Both the position numbers and the translations under genes were made by a program. From Aeromicrobium flavum (GTDB taxonomy: Bacteria; Actinomycetota; Actinomycetes; Propionibacteriales; Nocardioidaceae), in NCBI RefSeq assembly GCF_007992115.1, contig NZ_BJZQ01000003.1:124001-188000 (forward strand): a stretch of 64,000 nucleotides of DNA, written 5' to 3'. How positions within the stretch are numbered: position 1 is the first letter of the stretch; every line of letters begins with the position of its first letter. Of the stretch, positions 37,576 to 45,938 are shown piece by piece. The notes beneath the pieces are model-generated. The model saw only the letters and a list, made by a program, of their open reading frames with translations. It made no database searches and was not told where the DNA came from.

Positions 37576-39714
37576 ATGCATCGCGTCCGTGGGGCTCGCC
37601 TGACCGCAGGCGGGTTCGTGCTGGCGATGCTGCTCACCGTGCTGCTCGTGCGGGTCGACCCGGCGTCGGAGCTGCCGGGCCTGACCCAGGCCGCCCCCCG
37701 CGAGATCCCGGTGGCCGTCGTCGGGCCCGAGCCGGACGCCACGACCCTGCGCGACGCGCTCAACGGGCCGGCCGTCGGGTCGCTCGCGGCGCGACTCAGC
37801 CCGTCGCGGCAGGCGGCGTCGTCGAGCCTGCGCGACCGCGGCGTGAGCGCGGTCCTGGTGATGGGCGACGGCGGGCGCCACACGCTCTGGGTGGCCAGCG
37901 CCGGGGGACGGGCGGAGTCCGAGAGGGTCCAGGAGGTGGTCCGGGAGCTGCTGGCGGTCAGCGGCCAGGAGATCCGCGTGGTCGACCGGATTGCCGTGAG
38001 TGCCCGCGACCCGCAGGGCGTCGGCCCGTTCCGTCTGGGCACGGCCTGGGCACTGCTCGGGGTCGCGTTCGCCGCGCTGCTGGGGTTCGTGTTCGGGGCC
38101 CGCTCGGCCGGGCCCGGCCTCGTGGTCGTGCGGTTCGGCGTCCTGACGGCGGGCGCGGCGGTCGCCGGCGTCGGGGGAGCGCTGCTCAGCGACGTGGTCA
38201 TCGACCGCTTCGACGCGCCCTTCTGGGCCCTGGCCGGGCTGGGCGCCCTCGTCGTGGTCGGCGTCGGGTCCGTCACCCTCGCCCTGATCGCGTGGTTCGG
38301 ACGGCTCGGACTGGCCCTGGCCGTCCTCGGCCTGGTCCTCGGGGTGCCCGGGGCGATCGGGGCCTGGCCGCTGACCCCGATGCCGGTGGTGTGGCCGACC
38401 CTGCTGGCCTGGCTCCCGCCGGGTGCGGCCACCTGGGGCATCCGCGGGCTGGCGTCCTTCGACGGCGCGGGTGCCGACCGGGTCGTGCTGATGATGATGC
38501 TGTGGACGATGCTCGGGCTCGCGGCCACCACCGTCGCGGCCACCGAGGCCGACCCCCGGTCCGGCCTGCGGCACCTCCACCCCTCGCTGCGACGCCGTCC
38601 CGTCGTCGCCACGGTCGGCGCGATCGTCCTGGCCGGCGTCCTCGTCGTCACCCCGGCCGTCCCGGCGTTCACCGTCTCGGTGCCCGAGCCCGCGGTGACG
38701 GTGACCTGCCGGCCCGGGCCCCAGCCCCGGAGCGTGGACGAGCTCAACCAGAGGATCGAGACCGTCAGCGACTTCGCGGGCTTCGTCGGTGGCGACGTCG
38801 GCGCCAGCACGGCGCTGGCCGACGGCCGCCGGCTGTTCGTCTTCGGCGACACCATCCGCCGGCCCGACTACGCCAGCCGAACGATGGTGCGCAACTCGAT
38901 GCTCGTGCTCAGCCCCGGCTGCACGGGCCTGGTGCAGCGACGCAACAAGGGCGCGCTCATACCCGACCGTGCCGACGGGGTGGGCTACTGGCCGATGTCG
39001 ATCGCGGCGGTCGAGCTGGGGCACGACCTCGTCGGGGTGATGACGCAACGCGTCGAGCAGACCGGCGACGACCTGTTCGACTTCCGCAACCTCGGGCCCT
39101 CCGTCGCGATCTTCCGGGTCGAGGCCGGACGCGCGCCCGTCCTGCAGCGCGTCGTCGACCTCGGCCGGGACGACGACGACCCCGCCCGGCCCGTGTGGGG
39201 CTCGGCGGCGGCGGTGGTGGGCGACTCGGTCTACCTCTACGGCACCAGCCGCACCGCCGGCGAGGGGTTCGGCCGCGCGGTCTCGGTCGCGCGGGCGAAG
39301 CTCACCGACATCACCGACCAGACTGCGTGGCGGTACTGGGACGGCGTGCGGTGGCAGCGCGACGCCGGGCGAGCCGCCACGGTCATCGACCAGGCCGAGG
39401 GCGTCTCCCAGACCTTCTCGGTGTTCCGCGAGGGCGACAGCTGGTACGCGCTGAGCAAGCAGTCGGACTTCGTGGGCACCGACCTCGTGGTGTGGGAGTC
39501 GCCCTCGCCGACGGGCCCGTTCACCGCGGCCCCGCCGGTGGCGCAGATCCCGTCGACCGGCTCCGAGCTGCGGTACATGCCCCTGGCGCACCCCGACCTG
39601 TTCCCCGAGCCGGGGACGATGGTCGTGTCGGTCAGCCGGAACACGACCGACGGCGACGTCCAGTCCGACCCGAGCCTCTACCGACCGGAGTTCCTGCGGG
39701 TCGAGTTGCCCTGA
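37576..39714 (+). CDS. Polytopic membrane protein fused to a DUF4185 beta-propeller-like ectodomain
   Basis: The 712-residue product combines two halves. Residues 1-370 hold a membrane helix at about 10-26, an extracytoplasmic loop to about 145, then at least six more membrane segments with an ABC-2/YhgE-like layout. Residues 375-712 look like a DUF4185 domain: repeated strands with GRRLFVFGDTIRR, VWGSAAAVVGDSVYLYGTSR, YWDGVRWQRDAGRA and SDFVGTDLVVWESPSPTGPFT, resembling sialidase/glycosidase-type propellers. DUF4185 proteins are usually secreted alone. The fusion suggests a membrane-bound glycan-binding or -cutting protein. Function is unknown. Confidence 0.65.
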   Translation: MHRVRGARLTAGGFVLAMLLTVLLVRVDPASELPGLTQAAPREIPVAVVGPEPDATTLRDALNGPAVGSLAARLSPSRQAASSSLRDRGVSAVLVMGDGGRHTLWVASAGGRAESERVQEVVRELLAVSGQEIRVVDRIAVSARDPQGVGPFRLGTAWALLGVAFAALLGFVFGARSAGPGLVVVRFGVLTAGAAVAGVGGALLSDVVIDRFDAPFWALAGLGALVVVGVGSVTLALIAWFGRLGLALAVLGLVLGVPGAIGAWPLTPMPVVWPTLLAWLPPGAATWGIRGLASFDGAGADRVVLMMMLWTMLGLAATTVAATEADPRSGLRHLHPSLRRRPVVATVGAIVLAGVLVVTPAVPAFTVSVPEPAVTVTCRPGPQPRSVDELNQRIETVSDFAGFVGGDVGASTALADGRRLFVFGDTIRRPDYASRTMVRNSMLVLSPGCTGLVQRRNKGALIPDRADGVGYWPMSIAAVELGHDLVGVMTQRVEQTGDDLFDFRNLGPSVAIFRVEAGRAPVLQRVVDLGRDDDDPARPVWGSAAAVVGDSVYLYGTSRTAGEGFGRAVSVARAKLTDITDQTAWRYWDGVRWQRDAGRAATVIDQAEGVSQTFSVFREGDSWYALSKQSDFVGTDLVVWESPSPTGPFTAAPPVAQIPSTGSELRYMPLAHPDLFPEPGTMVVSVSRNTTDGDVQSDPSLYRPEFLRVELP

Positions 39715-39721
39715 TCGCGGT

Positions 39722-39764
39722 CCTCACGTGGTCGGGAGGCGGTCCCGCAGGGCGTACCGTGAGG
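39722..39764 (+). terminator. Inverted repeat after the DUF4185 fusion gene
   Basis: CCTCACG (39722-39728) pairs with CGTGAGG (39758-39764). A terminator is possible but the loop is long. Confidence 0.3.
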
Positions 39765-39785
39765 CATCGGGACCTCTCAGGTCCC
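39755..39785 (+). promoter_or_regulatory. -10 and leader hairpin of the alanine-dehydrogenase-family gene
   Basis: TACCGT (39755-39760) would place the transcript start near 39767, directly before a compact hairpin GGGACCT-CTC-AGGTCCC (39769-39785). A ribosome site AAGGGA follows at 39791-39796, six bases before ATG 39803. The hairpin may protect the 5' end or modulate ribosome access. Confidence 0.4.
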
Positions 39786-39802
39786 CCATCAAGGGAATCC
39801 TC

Positions 39803-40990
39803 ATGGCCGACGCGGCCGCTCCATCGCCCCGGCGAGCTGACCCCCCTCTTTCCCTCGGCGTCCTGGCGCACTCGCGCAAGGAGAACGAGCACCGGCTGCC
39901 GATCCACCCGCGGCACCTCGCCGACCTGGATCCCGCGCTGCGCGGCTCGATCCACCTGGAGCACGGCTACGGGGAGCGGTTCGGGGTCACCGACGCCGAC
40001 CTGCTGCCGTTCGTGGCGCGCATCGCCTCGCGGGCCGAGCTGATCGCCGACTGCGACGTCATCCTGCTGCCCAAGGTGCAGGCCGAGGACCTCGAGGAGA
40101 TGCGCGAGGGACAGACCGTCTGGGGTTGGCCGCACTGCGTGCAGGACCCGGTGCTGACCCAGGTGGCCATCGACCGCCGGCTCACCCTGATCGCCTTCGA
40201 GGCGATGAACCACTGGACGGCGGACGGCCGCTTCGCGCTGCACGTCTTCCACATGAACAACGAGCTCGCGGGCTACTGCTCGGTGCTGCACGCACTCGAG
40301 CTCGCCGGCCGGACCGGGGCCTACGGACGCCGGCTCACCGCCACCGTCATCGGCTTCGGTGCCACCGCCCGCGGTGCGGTGACGGCCCTCAACGCCCACG
40401 GCGTGACCGAGGTGAACGTGCTGACGAACCGCGACGTCGCGGCCGTCGGGTCGCCTATCCCCGGCACGTGGATCGTCCAGCTCGAGCACGACGAGGCGAC
40501 GGGCACGATGTGGGCCCAGGCGCCGGACGGGCGGGTGTCGGTGGCGGAGTTCCTCGCCGACAGCGACATCGTCGTGAACTGTGTCCTGCAGGACCCCGAG
40601 GCGCCGTTGATGTTCCTCGACGAGACCGACCTGAAGGCGTTCCCGGCCGACAGCATCATCGTCGACGTGTCGTGCGACGAGGGCATGGGCTTCAGTTGGG
40701 CCCGGCCGACGACGTTCGACGATCCGTCGTTCCTCGTGGGCGCGAGCAACCTGCTCTACTACGCCGTCGACCACAGCCCGTCGCTGCTGTGGGACTCGGC
40801 GTCGTGGGAGATCAGCTCGGCGCTGCTGCCGCACCTGGAGGTCGTCCTCGGCGGCCCCGCAGCCTGGGACGGCACGTCCGTCGTCTCCCGCGCGATCGAG
40901 ATCCGCGACGGCGAGGTCGTCAACCCGGCGGTCCTGTCGTTCCAGCACCGCGCGGACGCCTACCCGCACCCGGTGCTGCCGGTCGCCTGA
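39803..40990 (+). CDS. Alanine dehydrogenase/PNT-family enzyme, carboxyethylornithine-synthase-like
   Basis: The 395-residue protein opens LGVLAHSRKENEHRLPIHPRHL, typical of the alanine dehydrogenase/transhydrogenase N-domain group and close to proteins annotated as N5-(carboxyethyl)ornithine synthase, which reductively couple an amino acid and pyruvate. The Rossmann core is at VIGFGATARGAVTAL (about 182). The usual active-site His is plausible in WGWPHCVQD near 113. It stands alone, so the amino-acid partner cannot be inferred. ATG 39803 is supported by AAGGGA. Confidence 0.7.
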   Translation: MADAAAPSPRRADPPLSLGVLAHSRKENEHRLPIHPRHLADLDPALRGSIHLEHGYGERFGVTDADLLPFVARIASRAELIADCDVILLPKVQAEDLEEMREGQTVWGWPHCVQDPVLTQVAIDRRLTLIAFEAMNHWTADGRFALHVFHMNNELAGYCSVLHALELAGRTGAYGRRLTATVIGFGATARGAVTALNAHGVTEVNVLTNRDVAAVGSPIPGTWIVQLEHDEATGTMWAQAPDGRVSVAEFLADSDIVVNCVLQDPEAPLMFLDETDLKAFPADSIIVDVSCDEGMGFSWARPTTFDDPSFLVGASNLLYYAVDHSPSLLWDSASWEISSALLPHLEVVLGGPAAWDGTSVVSRAIEIRDGEVVNPAVLSFQHRADAYPHPVLPVA

Positions 40991-41012
40991 CGCGCACCCG
41001 GCGCGCGCCCAT

Positions 41013-41079
41013 CTCCACTTTTGGTCGCGGATCCACCTCGATCGTGCTCGCGAACGTGCATCCGAGACCAAAAGTGGAG
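41013..41079. repeat. Long intergenic palindrome CTCCACTTTTGGTC
   Basis: Perfect 14-base arms (41013-41026 and 41066-41079) continue inward as CGGAT/ATCCG with a small bulge. It lies in the 139-base gap between convergent genes, which is otherwise purine-rich sequence. There is no terminal U-run. It resembles the other long palindromes in this window in size and layout. Confidence 0.65.
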
Positions 41080-41129
41080 GAGGGGACGGAGCGGAGAGGG
41101 CGGAGCGGAGCGAGGGGAGCCGCGCCGCG

Positions 41130-41783
41130 CTAGATCAGCCGGCGGTCGTTGGCCCAGCGGGTGAGCTCGTGGCGGCTCGACAGCTGCAGCTTGCGCAGGA
41201 CGCTGGAGACGTGCGTCTCGACGGTCTTGACGGAGATGAACAGCTCCTTCGCGACCTCCTTGTACGCGTAGCCGCGCGCGATGAGCCGCATGACCTCGCG
41301 CTCGCGCTCGGTCAGCCGGTCGAGGTCCTCGTCGACCTGGGCGACCTCGATCGTGCCGGCGAACGCGTCGAGCACGAAGCCGGCCAACCGCGGGCTGAAC
41401 ACGGCGTCGCCGCCGGCGACCCGGTCGATCGCGTCGAGCAGCTCGGCGGCGGAGATGTTCTTGGTGACGTAGCCGCGCGCCCCGGAGCGGATGACGCCGA
41501 TGACGTCCTCGGCGGCGTCGCTGACGGACAGCGCGAGGAAGGTCGTGCCGGCGCTCGTGCGGCGGATGACCTCGGGCCCGCCGCCACCGGGCAGGTGCAC
41601 GTCGAGCAGCACGACGTCCGGACGCAGCGCGGCGACGGCAGCGACGGCGGTGTCGACGTCCTCCGCCTCGCCCACCACCGCCACGCGACCGCTGTCGAGC
41701 CGCTCGAGCTCGGCCCGCACGCCGGTGCGGAACATCGCGTGGTCGTCGACGATCAGGACGGACAGGACGCTCGGGGCGCTCAT
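41130..41783 (-). CDS. NarL/LuxR-family response regulator of the PspC module
   Basis: The 217-residue protein has a receiver (DDH near 13, phospho-acceptor Asp in VVLLDVHLPGGGG near 60) and a LuxR helix-turn-helix (about 150-205, LTEREREVMRLIARGYAYKEVAKELF). It overlaps the cognate kinase by four bases. By analogy with LiaR/MacR-type systems it should act on envelope-stress genes, perhaps the divergent PspC genes. Its actual targets are unknown. Confidence 0.9.
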   Translation of the reverse strand: MSAPSVLSVLIVDDHAMFRTGVRAELERLDSGRVAVVGEAEDVDTAVAAVAALRPDVVLLDVHLPGGGGPEVIRRTSAGTTFLALSVSDAAEDVIGVIRSGARGYVTKNISAAELLDAIDRVAGGDAVFSPRLAGFVLDAFAGTIEVAQVDEDLDRLTEREREVMRLIARGYAYKEVAKELFISVKTVETHVSSVLRKLQLSSRHELTRWANDRRLI

Positions 41784-43057
41784 GGGGTCTCCTTCTGGGC
41801 CGGCGGCACGGGCATGGTCAACGCGACCTCCGTGCCCTCGCCGGGCGTGCTGCGGATGCGGGCGGTGCCGCCGTGGCGCTCGGCTCGACCGATGATCGAG
41901 CCGCGGACGCCCAGCCGGTCGTCGGGGACGGTGGCGGCATCGAAGCCGCTGCCGCGGTCGCGGACGAAGACCTCGAGGCGGTCGCCGTCGGCGGTGGCCA
42001 CCCGCTCGGCGTACACGTCGACGCGCTCGGCCCCGGAGTGCTTGGAGGCATTGACGACGGCCTCGCCCGTGGCGGCGAGCAGCGCGCGGACCGCGTCGTC
42101 GAGGACGGCGTCGCCGACCGTGACGACCTCGACGGGCACCCGGTGGTTGGTCTCCACCTCACCGGCGAGCTCACGGATCCCGGCCGCGAACGTGGTGGCC
42201 TCGCCCTGCCGCCCGTACAGCCACTCCCGCAGCTCGCGCTCCTGCCGGCGGGCCAGGGTGGCGACGGCGGCGGGGTCGGAGGCGTTCTTCTGCAGCAGGG
42301 CCAGGGTCTGCAGGACGGAGTCGTGCAGGTGGGCGGCGACGTCGGCGCGCTCCTGCGACCGGATGCGCTCGCGCCGCTCCTCGCCGAGGTCGGTCCAGAG
42401 CCCGAGGATCCACGGGCCCAGGATCAGGCTGATGCCGACGATCGCGATCGCGAGCGCGGCGCCGAAGTCGACCGCGGCCGACCAGCCCCGGTTCACCGTC
42501 AGCACGTAGACGGCCCCCAGGCCGATCAGGACGACCCCCACCAGGAGGCGCACGACGTAGGCCAGCCCCTCGGTCTGACGAAGCCACGAGTTCCAGGTCG
42601 CGTCGTCGAACAGCCGCCAGACGACCGCGATCCCGGTGACCACGAGCAGCGACGGCAGCACCCAGCCCTGCAGCCAGCCGTCGGCCATGGTCATGAGCGC
42701 CAGGACGCCGACGCCGATCGCGAGCATCGCGGCGCTCTGGACGACGTCACGTCGGGCCGGGCCGCGCGTGCCGCCACGCAGTCCGCGACGGCTGGCCGAG
42801 GCCAGCCCGGGGGGGTCCTGGGGTGCCTGCAGCGGCAGGAACCACCACAGCAGCAGGTAGGCGAGCAGGCCGGTGCCGTGCACGAAGGTGGCGATGACGA
42901 AGCCGACGCGGACCCACACCACGGGGAGACCCAGGTGCTCGGCGAGGCCGGCGCTGACGCCGGCCACGACGCGCGCGTCGGCCGGTCGGTGCGCGCGGCG
43001 GAACCCGTCGGCCGAGCGCCGGGAGGGCCCCGCGGCGTCGGGTGCGGCGGTCGTCAT
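41780..43057 (-). CDS. PspC-domain sensor histidine kinase
   Basis: The 425-residue kinase has an N-terminal PspC domain (about 28-95, ADARVVAGVSAGLAEHLGLPVVWVRVGFV), several membrane segments to about 215, then a HisKA_3 helix with RADVAAHLHDSVLQTL (His near 244) and an ATPase domain with DRGSGFDAATVPDDRLGVRGSI. PspC-linked kinases are found across actinobacteria and are thought to sense membrane or wall damage. ATG 43057 has GAGGCT six bases upstream, a near-leaderless pattern. It is divergent from two PspC genes. Confidence 0.9.
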   Translation of the reverse strand: MTTAAPDAAGPSRRSADGFRRAHRPADARVVAGVSAGLAEHLGLPVVWVRVGFVIATFVHGTGLLAYLLLWWFLPLQAPQDPPGLASASRRGLRGGTRGPARRDVVQSAAMLAIGVGVLALMTMADGWLQGWVLPSLLVVTGIAVVWRLFDDATWNSWLRQTEGLAYVVRLLVGVVLIGLGAVYVLTVNRGWSAAVDFGAALAIAIVGISLILGPWILGLWTDLGEERRERIRSQERADVAAHLHDSVLQTLALLQKNASDPAAVATLARRQERELREWLYGRQGEATTFAAGIRELAGEVETNHRVPVEVVTVGDAVLDDAVRALLAATGEAVVNASKHSGAERVDVYAERVATADGDRLEVFVRDRGSGFDAATVPDDRLGVRGSIIGRAERHGGTARIRSTPGEGTEVALTMPVPPAQKETP

Positions 43058-43189
43058 GGCCCCAGCCTCACACGCGAGCACGCGCGGACGCCATCAGGTG
43101 CGACCCCGGTCCGTCCACGACGGGTCTCGGGGGAACACCAGGGGTTCACCCGATGGTGGCCACCCCCGCCGGACGGGCAGGCTGGTGCC

Positions 43190-44461
43190 ATGACCACTCC
43201 GACGCCCGGATCGCAGCTCGACGCCATGCGACGCACCACCGGCGACAAGCTCCTGGGCGGCGTCTCCGGCGGCATCGCGCGGTCCCTCGACATCGACCCC
43301 GTCATCGTGCGGATCGGCTTCGTCGTCCTGACCGTCGCCGGGTTCGCCGGCCCGATCCTCTACCTGGCCTGCTGGCTGCTCATCCCCGCCGAGGGTTCCG
43401 ATCGCAGCGTGCTGAGCGAGACCTTCGACGTCCGGTCCGACTCCCAACTGCGGACGATCGGACTGATCGTCGCCGGTGTGATCGCGCTGGCCGCGATCCT
43501 CGGCGACACGGCCTGGGGTGTCGGCGGCTGGTTCTGGTGGCCGATGTGGGTGCTGGCGTGGCTGGCGGTTCCGTTCCTGGGCCTGTACTGGCTGCTCGTC
43601 GTGCGGCCGCGCAAGGCGGCGCTCCGGCGCTCCACGCCTCCGCCCCCCTACCAACCGCCCCACCGGCCGCCGTTCCCATCGTCCCCGGCACCCGCGCCCT
43701 TCGCGGCCACCCCGGCCCACGACGCCGACACCACGGCGACCCCAGGAGACACCGACATGACCGAGACCCTCGCCCACCCCGAGCCGACCACCGTGCTCGA
43801 CGAGCCCGGGTCGCCGGCGCCGCCACCGCGGCCGCCCGCCTCGGCGGTCCTGCCGCCGCGACCGCGACGCGAGCCCTGGTCGCCGGCCCTGCTGCTCGTC
43901 ACGCTCTCGGCGATCCTGGTGGCGATGGGAGCCCTGGCGCTCTGGTCCGTCACCCAGGAGCCGCTCGACGCCGCCGTCTACCCCGCGGTCGCCCTCGGCA
44001 TCGTCGCGGCGGGACTGCTCGTCGGCACGCGGGTCGGTCACCCCGGGGCCCTCGTCCCCGTCGGCCTGCTGCTCGTGCCGGTCCTGGTCCTGGCCTCGTT
44101 CGTGCCCAACCTCGAGGCCGGCGACCTGGACCTGCGGCCCACCTCGGCCGCGGCGATCGCGAAGCCGATCGAGCAGGGCTTCGGCGAGGTGAAGGTCGAC
44201 CTCACGTCCGTCCGCGACCCCGAGGCCCTCACCGGTCGTACGCTGGAGATCAGCAACGGCCTCGGCCAGACCACGGTCATCGTGCCCGACGGGCTCGACG
44301 TCCACGTCGACGCGTCGCTGTCCCTCGGCGGCCGCATCGAGGTCTTCGGCGAGGTGGCCGACGGCAACGACCCAGCGATCGAACAGCCCTCCGACGCCCC
44401 CGGGGCCTATCGCATCGTCATCACCGGCACGGCGGGCGAGATCTCGGTGGTCCGCGCATGA
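43190..44461 (+). CDS. PspC protein with LiaF-like C-terminal domain
   Basis: The 423-residue protein has a PspC domain (about 13-72, DKLLGGVSGGIARSLDIDPVIVRIGFV), further membrane segments, a proline-rich cytoplasmic or periplasmic linker (about 150-225), more membrane segments (about 245-305) and a beta-rich tail (about 315-423) with GLGQTTVIVPDGLDVHVDASLSLGG, similar to the C-terminal domain of LiaF. LiaF-type proteins inhibit partner kinases. That the protein restrains the divergent kinase is inference. CAGGCT lies six bases before ATG 43190. The next gene overlaps it as ATGA. Confidence 0.8.
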   Translation: MTTPTPGSQLDAMRRTTGDKLLGGVSGGIARSLDIDPVIVRIGFVVLTVAGFAGPILYLACWLLIPAEGSDRSVLSETFDVRSDSQLRTIGLIVAGVIALAAILGDTAWGVGGWFWWPMWVLAWLAVPFLGLYWLLVVRPRKAALRRSTPPPPYQPPHRPPFPSSPAPAPFAATPAHDADTTATPGDTDMTETLAHPEPTTVLDEPGSPAPPPRPPASAVLPPRPRREPWSPALLLVTLSAILVAMGALALWSVTQEPLDAAVYPAVALGIVAAGLLVGTRVGHPGALVPVGLLLVPVLVLASFVPNLEAGDLDLRPTSAAAIAKPIEQGFGEVKVDLTSVRDPEALTGRTLEISNGLGQTTVIVPDGLDVHVDASLSLGGRIEVFGEVADGNDPAIEQPSDAPGAYRIVITGTAGEISVVRA

Positions 44462-44646
44462 ACACCCATCCCGTCCGCTGGGACGCGCTCGTCTTCGGCG
44501 TCCTGTTCGCCCTCGTCGTGGCGGCATGGGCGGCTCTCTTCCACGGATGGGTGACGGTCGAGAACCTCGTCGTCGCCGGTCCCGTGGCCCTCATCGTCGC
44601 CGGAATCGCCGGCATCGCCCTCACCCTCAGGAGCAGCAACTCATGA
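44458..44646 (+). CDS. Small two-helix membrane protein of the PspC module
   Basis: The 62-residue product has two hydrophobic helices (about 11-29 and 36-56) and little else, ending LRSSNS. Both ends overlap neighbours by four bases (ATGA), so the three PspC-module genes are translated as a chain. No family is recognised. A role as a small accessory subunit of the stress sensor is plausible from position. Confidence 0.7.
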   Translation: MNTHPVRWDALVFGVLFALVVAAWAALFHGWVTVENLVVAGPVALIVAGIAGIALTLRSSNS

Positions 44647-44927
44647 CCTCACCCACCCCCAGCCCCAAGCGGCTGACCCGCAGCAGGAACGACAAGTGGC
44701 TCGCCGGCGTCTGCGGCGGCCTGGCCGAGTACTCCGGTGTCGACGTGAACATCATCCGCATCGTCACCGTCGCGCTGGTGCTCCTCGGCCTCGGGACGAC
44801 CCTGCTGGTCTACCTGGCGGCCTGGCTGCTGATGCCGCAGGAGGACGTCACGTACCCGACGTACCCGACGTATCCGCCGGCCGGCCCGACCGATGGGCCG
44901 TCCGCGCAGCCACCGCCGTCCGTGTGA
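44643..44927 (+). CDS. Small PspC-domain protein
   Basis: The 94-residue protein is almost only a PspC domain: NDKWLAGVCGGLAEYSGVDVNIIRIVTVALVLLGLGTTLLVYLAAWLLMP-type sequence at 14-66, then a Tyr/Pro/Thr repeat tail (YPTYPTYPPAGPTDGPS). The same domain occurs in the kinase and in the 43190 gene, three copies in one module. Its last 80 bases overlap the convergent glycerophosphodiesterase gene, so both reading frames are used on opposite strands. The tail varies freely and is probably disordered. Confidence 0.82.
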   Translation: MTSPTPSPKRLTRSRNDKWLAGVCGGLAEYSGVDVNIIRIVTVALVLLGLGTTLLVYLAAWLLMPQEDVTYPTYPTYPPAGPTDGPSAQPPPSV

Positions 44928-45912
44928 AGTCCGAGAACACCCCGTCGACCCCGGCGGCGTAGAAGGCCAGCAGCTCGGCCGTCGCGTCGCCGGGGGCGGC
45001 CTTGTCCTCGCTGGTGCGCAACTGGCGGGGCAGGAAGTTGTTCTCGTTGCGCATCGTCCAGATGTGGACGAAGAGGCCGACCTCGTGCGCGTCCCGGACG
45101 AGGCCGGTCTCGCCGAGCAGGTGCTGCTTCGTGTCGCGCGCGATCACGAGGCTCTTGTTCGGACCGATGCCCTGGGCGTACTCGGCGATCTTCGCCAGCT
45201 CCCGCGGGGTCGTGAGCGCGGCGTAGTCGCGGGGGTCGTACGTGGCGACCAGGTCGTAGGGGCCGCCCATCCGCTCCATCAGCTGCACGAGCGGCAGCGG
45301 GGTGCGGTCGCGCAGGGCCTTGAGATTCGACGTCTCCATCGACTGGATCGTCACCTTCGCGCCCTCGCGGTTGAGGCCGCGTCGCTCCAGCACCTCGATC
45401 AGGCGATCGTTCAGGTCCAGGCCGAGGCCCCGGAAGTACGTCGGGTGCTTCGTCTCGACGTAGACGCCGATCGGCTCCGCGTCCGGGCCGCGGCGGGCGT
45501 TCTCGGCGTCGGCGATGTCGATGACCTCGTCGAGGGTGAGCAGCGGCTCGGTGTCATTGAGCGGCAGGTTCTGCGGGCGCAGCCGCGGCAGTCGCTCGCG
45601 CGTGCGGAGGGTCTTGATCTCCTCGAGCGTGAAGTCCTCGGTGAACCAGCCCGTCAGCGGCAGCCCGTCGATGAACTTCGTCGTGCGCAGGTGGGCGAAC
45701 TCCGGCCGGTCGGCCACGTCGGTGGTGCCGCCGATCTCGTTCTCGTGGCGGACCACGAGCACCCCGTCCTTCGTGGCGACGACGTCGGGCTCGATGTAGT
45801 CGGCCCCCTCCTCGATCCCCAGCAGGTACGAGGGGCGGGTGTGCTCGAGTCGTGATCCGGGCACGCCGCGGTGCGCGATGACGACGGGCTCGGCCACGAG
45901 CGATGCGGTCAC
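44848..45912 (-). CDS. Glycerophosphodiester phosphodiesterase
   Basis: The 354-residue enzyme hydrolyses glycerophosphodiesters to glycerol-3-phosphate and alcohols. GDPD motifs are in place: VIAHRGVPGSRLEHT near residue 13, the metal-binding EPDVVATKDGVLVVRHEN near 43 and VYVETKHPTYF near 145. There is no signal peptide, so it is probably cytoplasmic. GTG 45912 is fixed by TACGCT six bases upstream. Its C-terminal tail (RSGRPADTSGTSGT) is low-complexity and lies over the PspC gene end, an 80-base antisense overlap. Confidence 0.9.
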   Translation of the reverse strand: MTASLVAEPVVIAHRGVPGSRLEHTRPSYLLGIEEGADYIEPDVVATKDGVLVVRHENEIGGTTDVADRPEFAHLRTTKFIDGLPLTGWFTEDFTLEEIKTLRTRERLPRLRPQNLPLNDTEPLLTLDEVIDIADAENARRGPDAEPIGVYVETKHPTYFRGLGLDLNDRLIEVLERRGLNREGAKVTIQSMETSNLKALRDRTPLPLVQLMERMGGPYDLVATYDPRDYAALTTPRELAKIAEYAQGIGPNKSLVIARDTKQHLLGETGLVRDAHEVGLFVHIWTMRNENNFLPRQLRTSEDKAAPGDATAELLAFYAAGVDGVFSDFTRTAVAARTAHRSGRPADTSGTSGT

Positions 45913-45924
45913 CGGCTCAGCGTA
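45913..45924 (-). promoter_or_regulatory. Leaderless -10 element of the glycerophosphodiesterase gene
   Basis: Minus-strand TACGCT (45924-45919) precedes GTG 45912 by six bases. Confidence 0.6.
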
Positions 45925-45938
45925 AGCCGATGCCGGCC

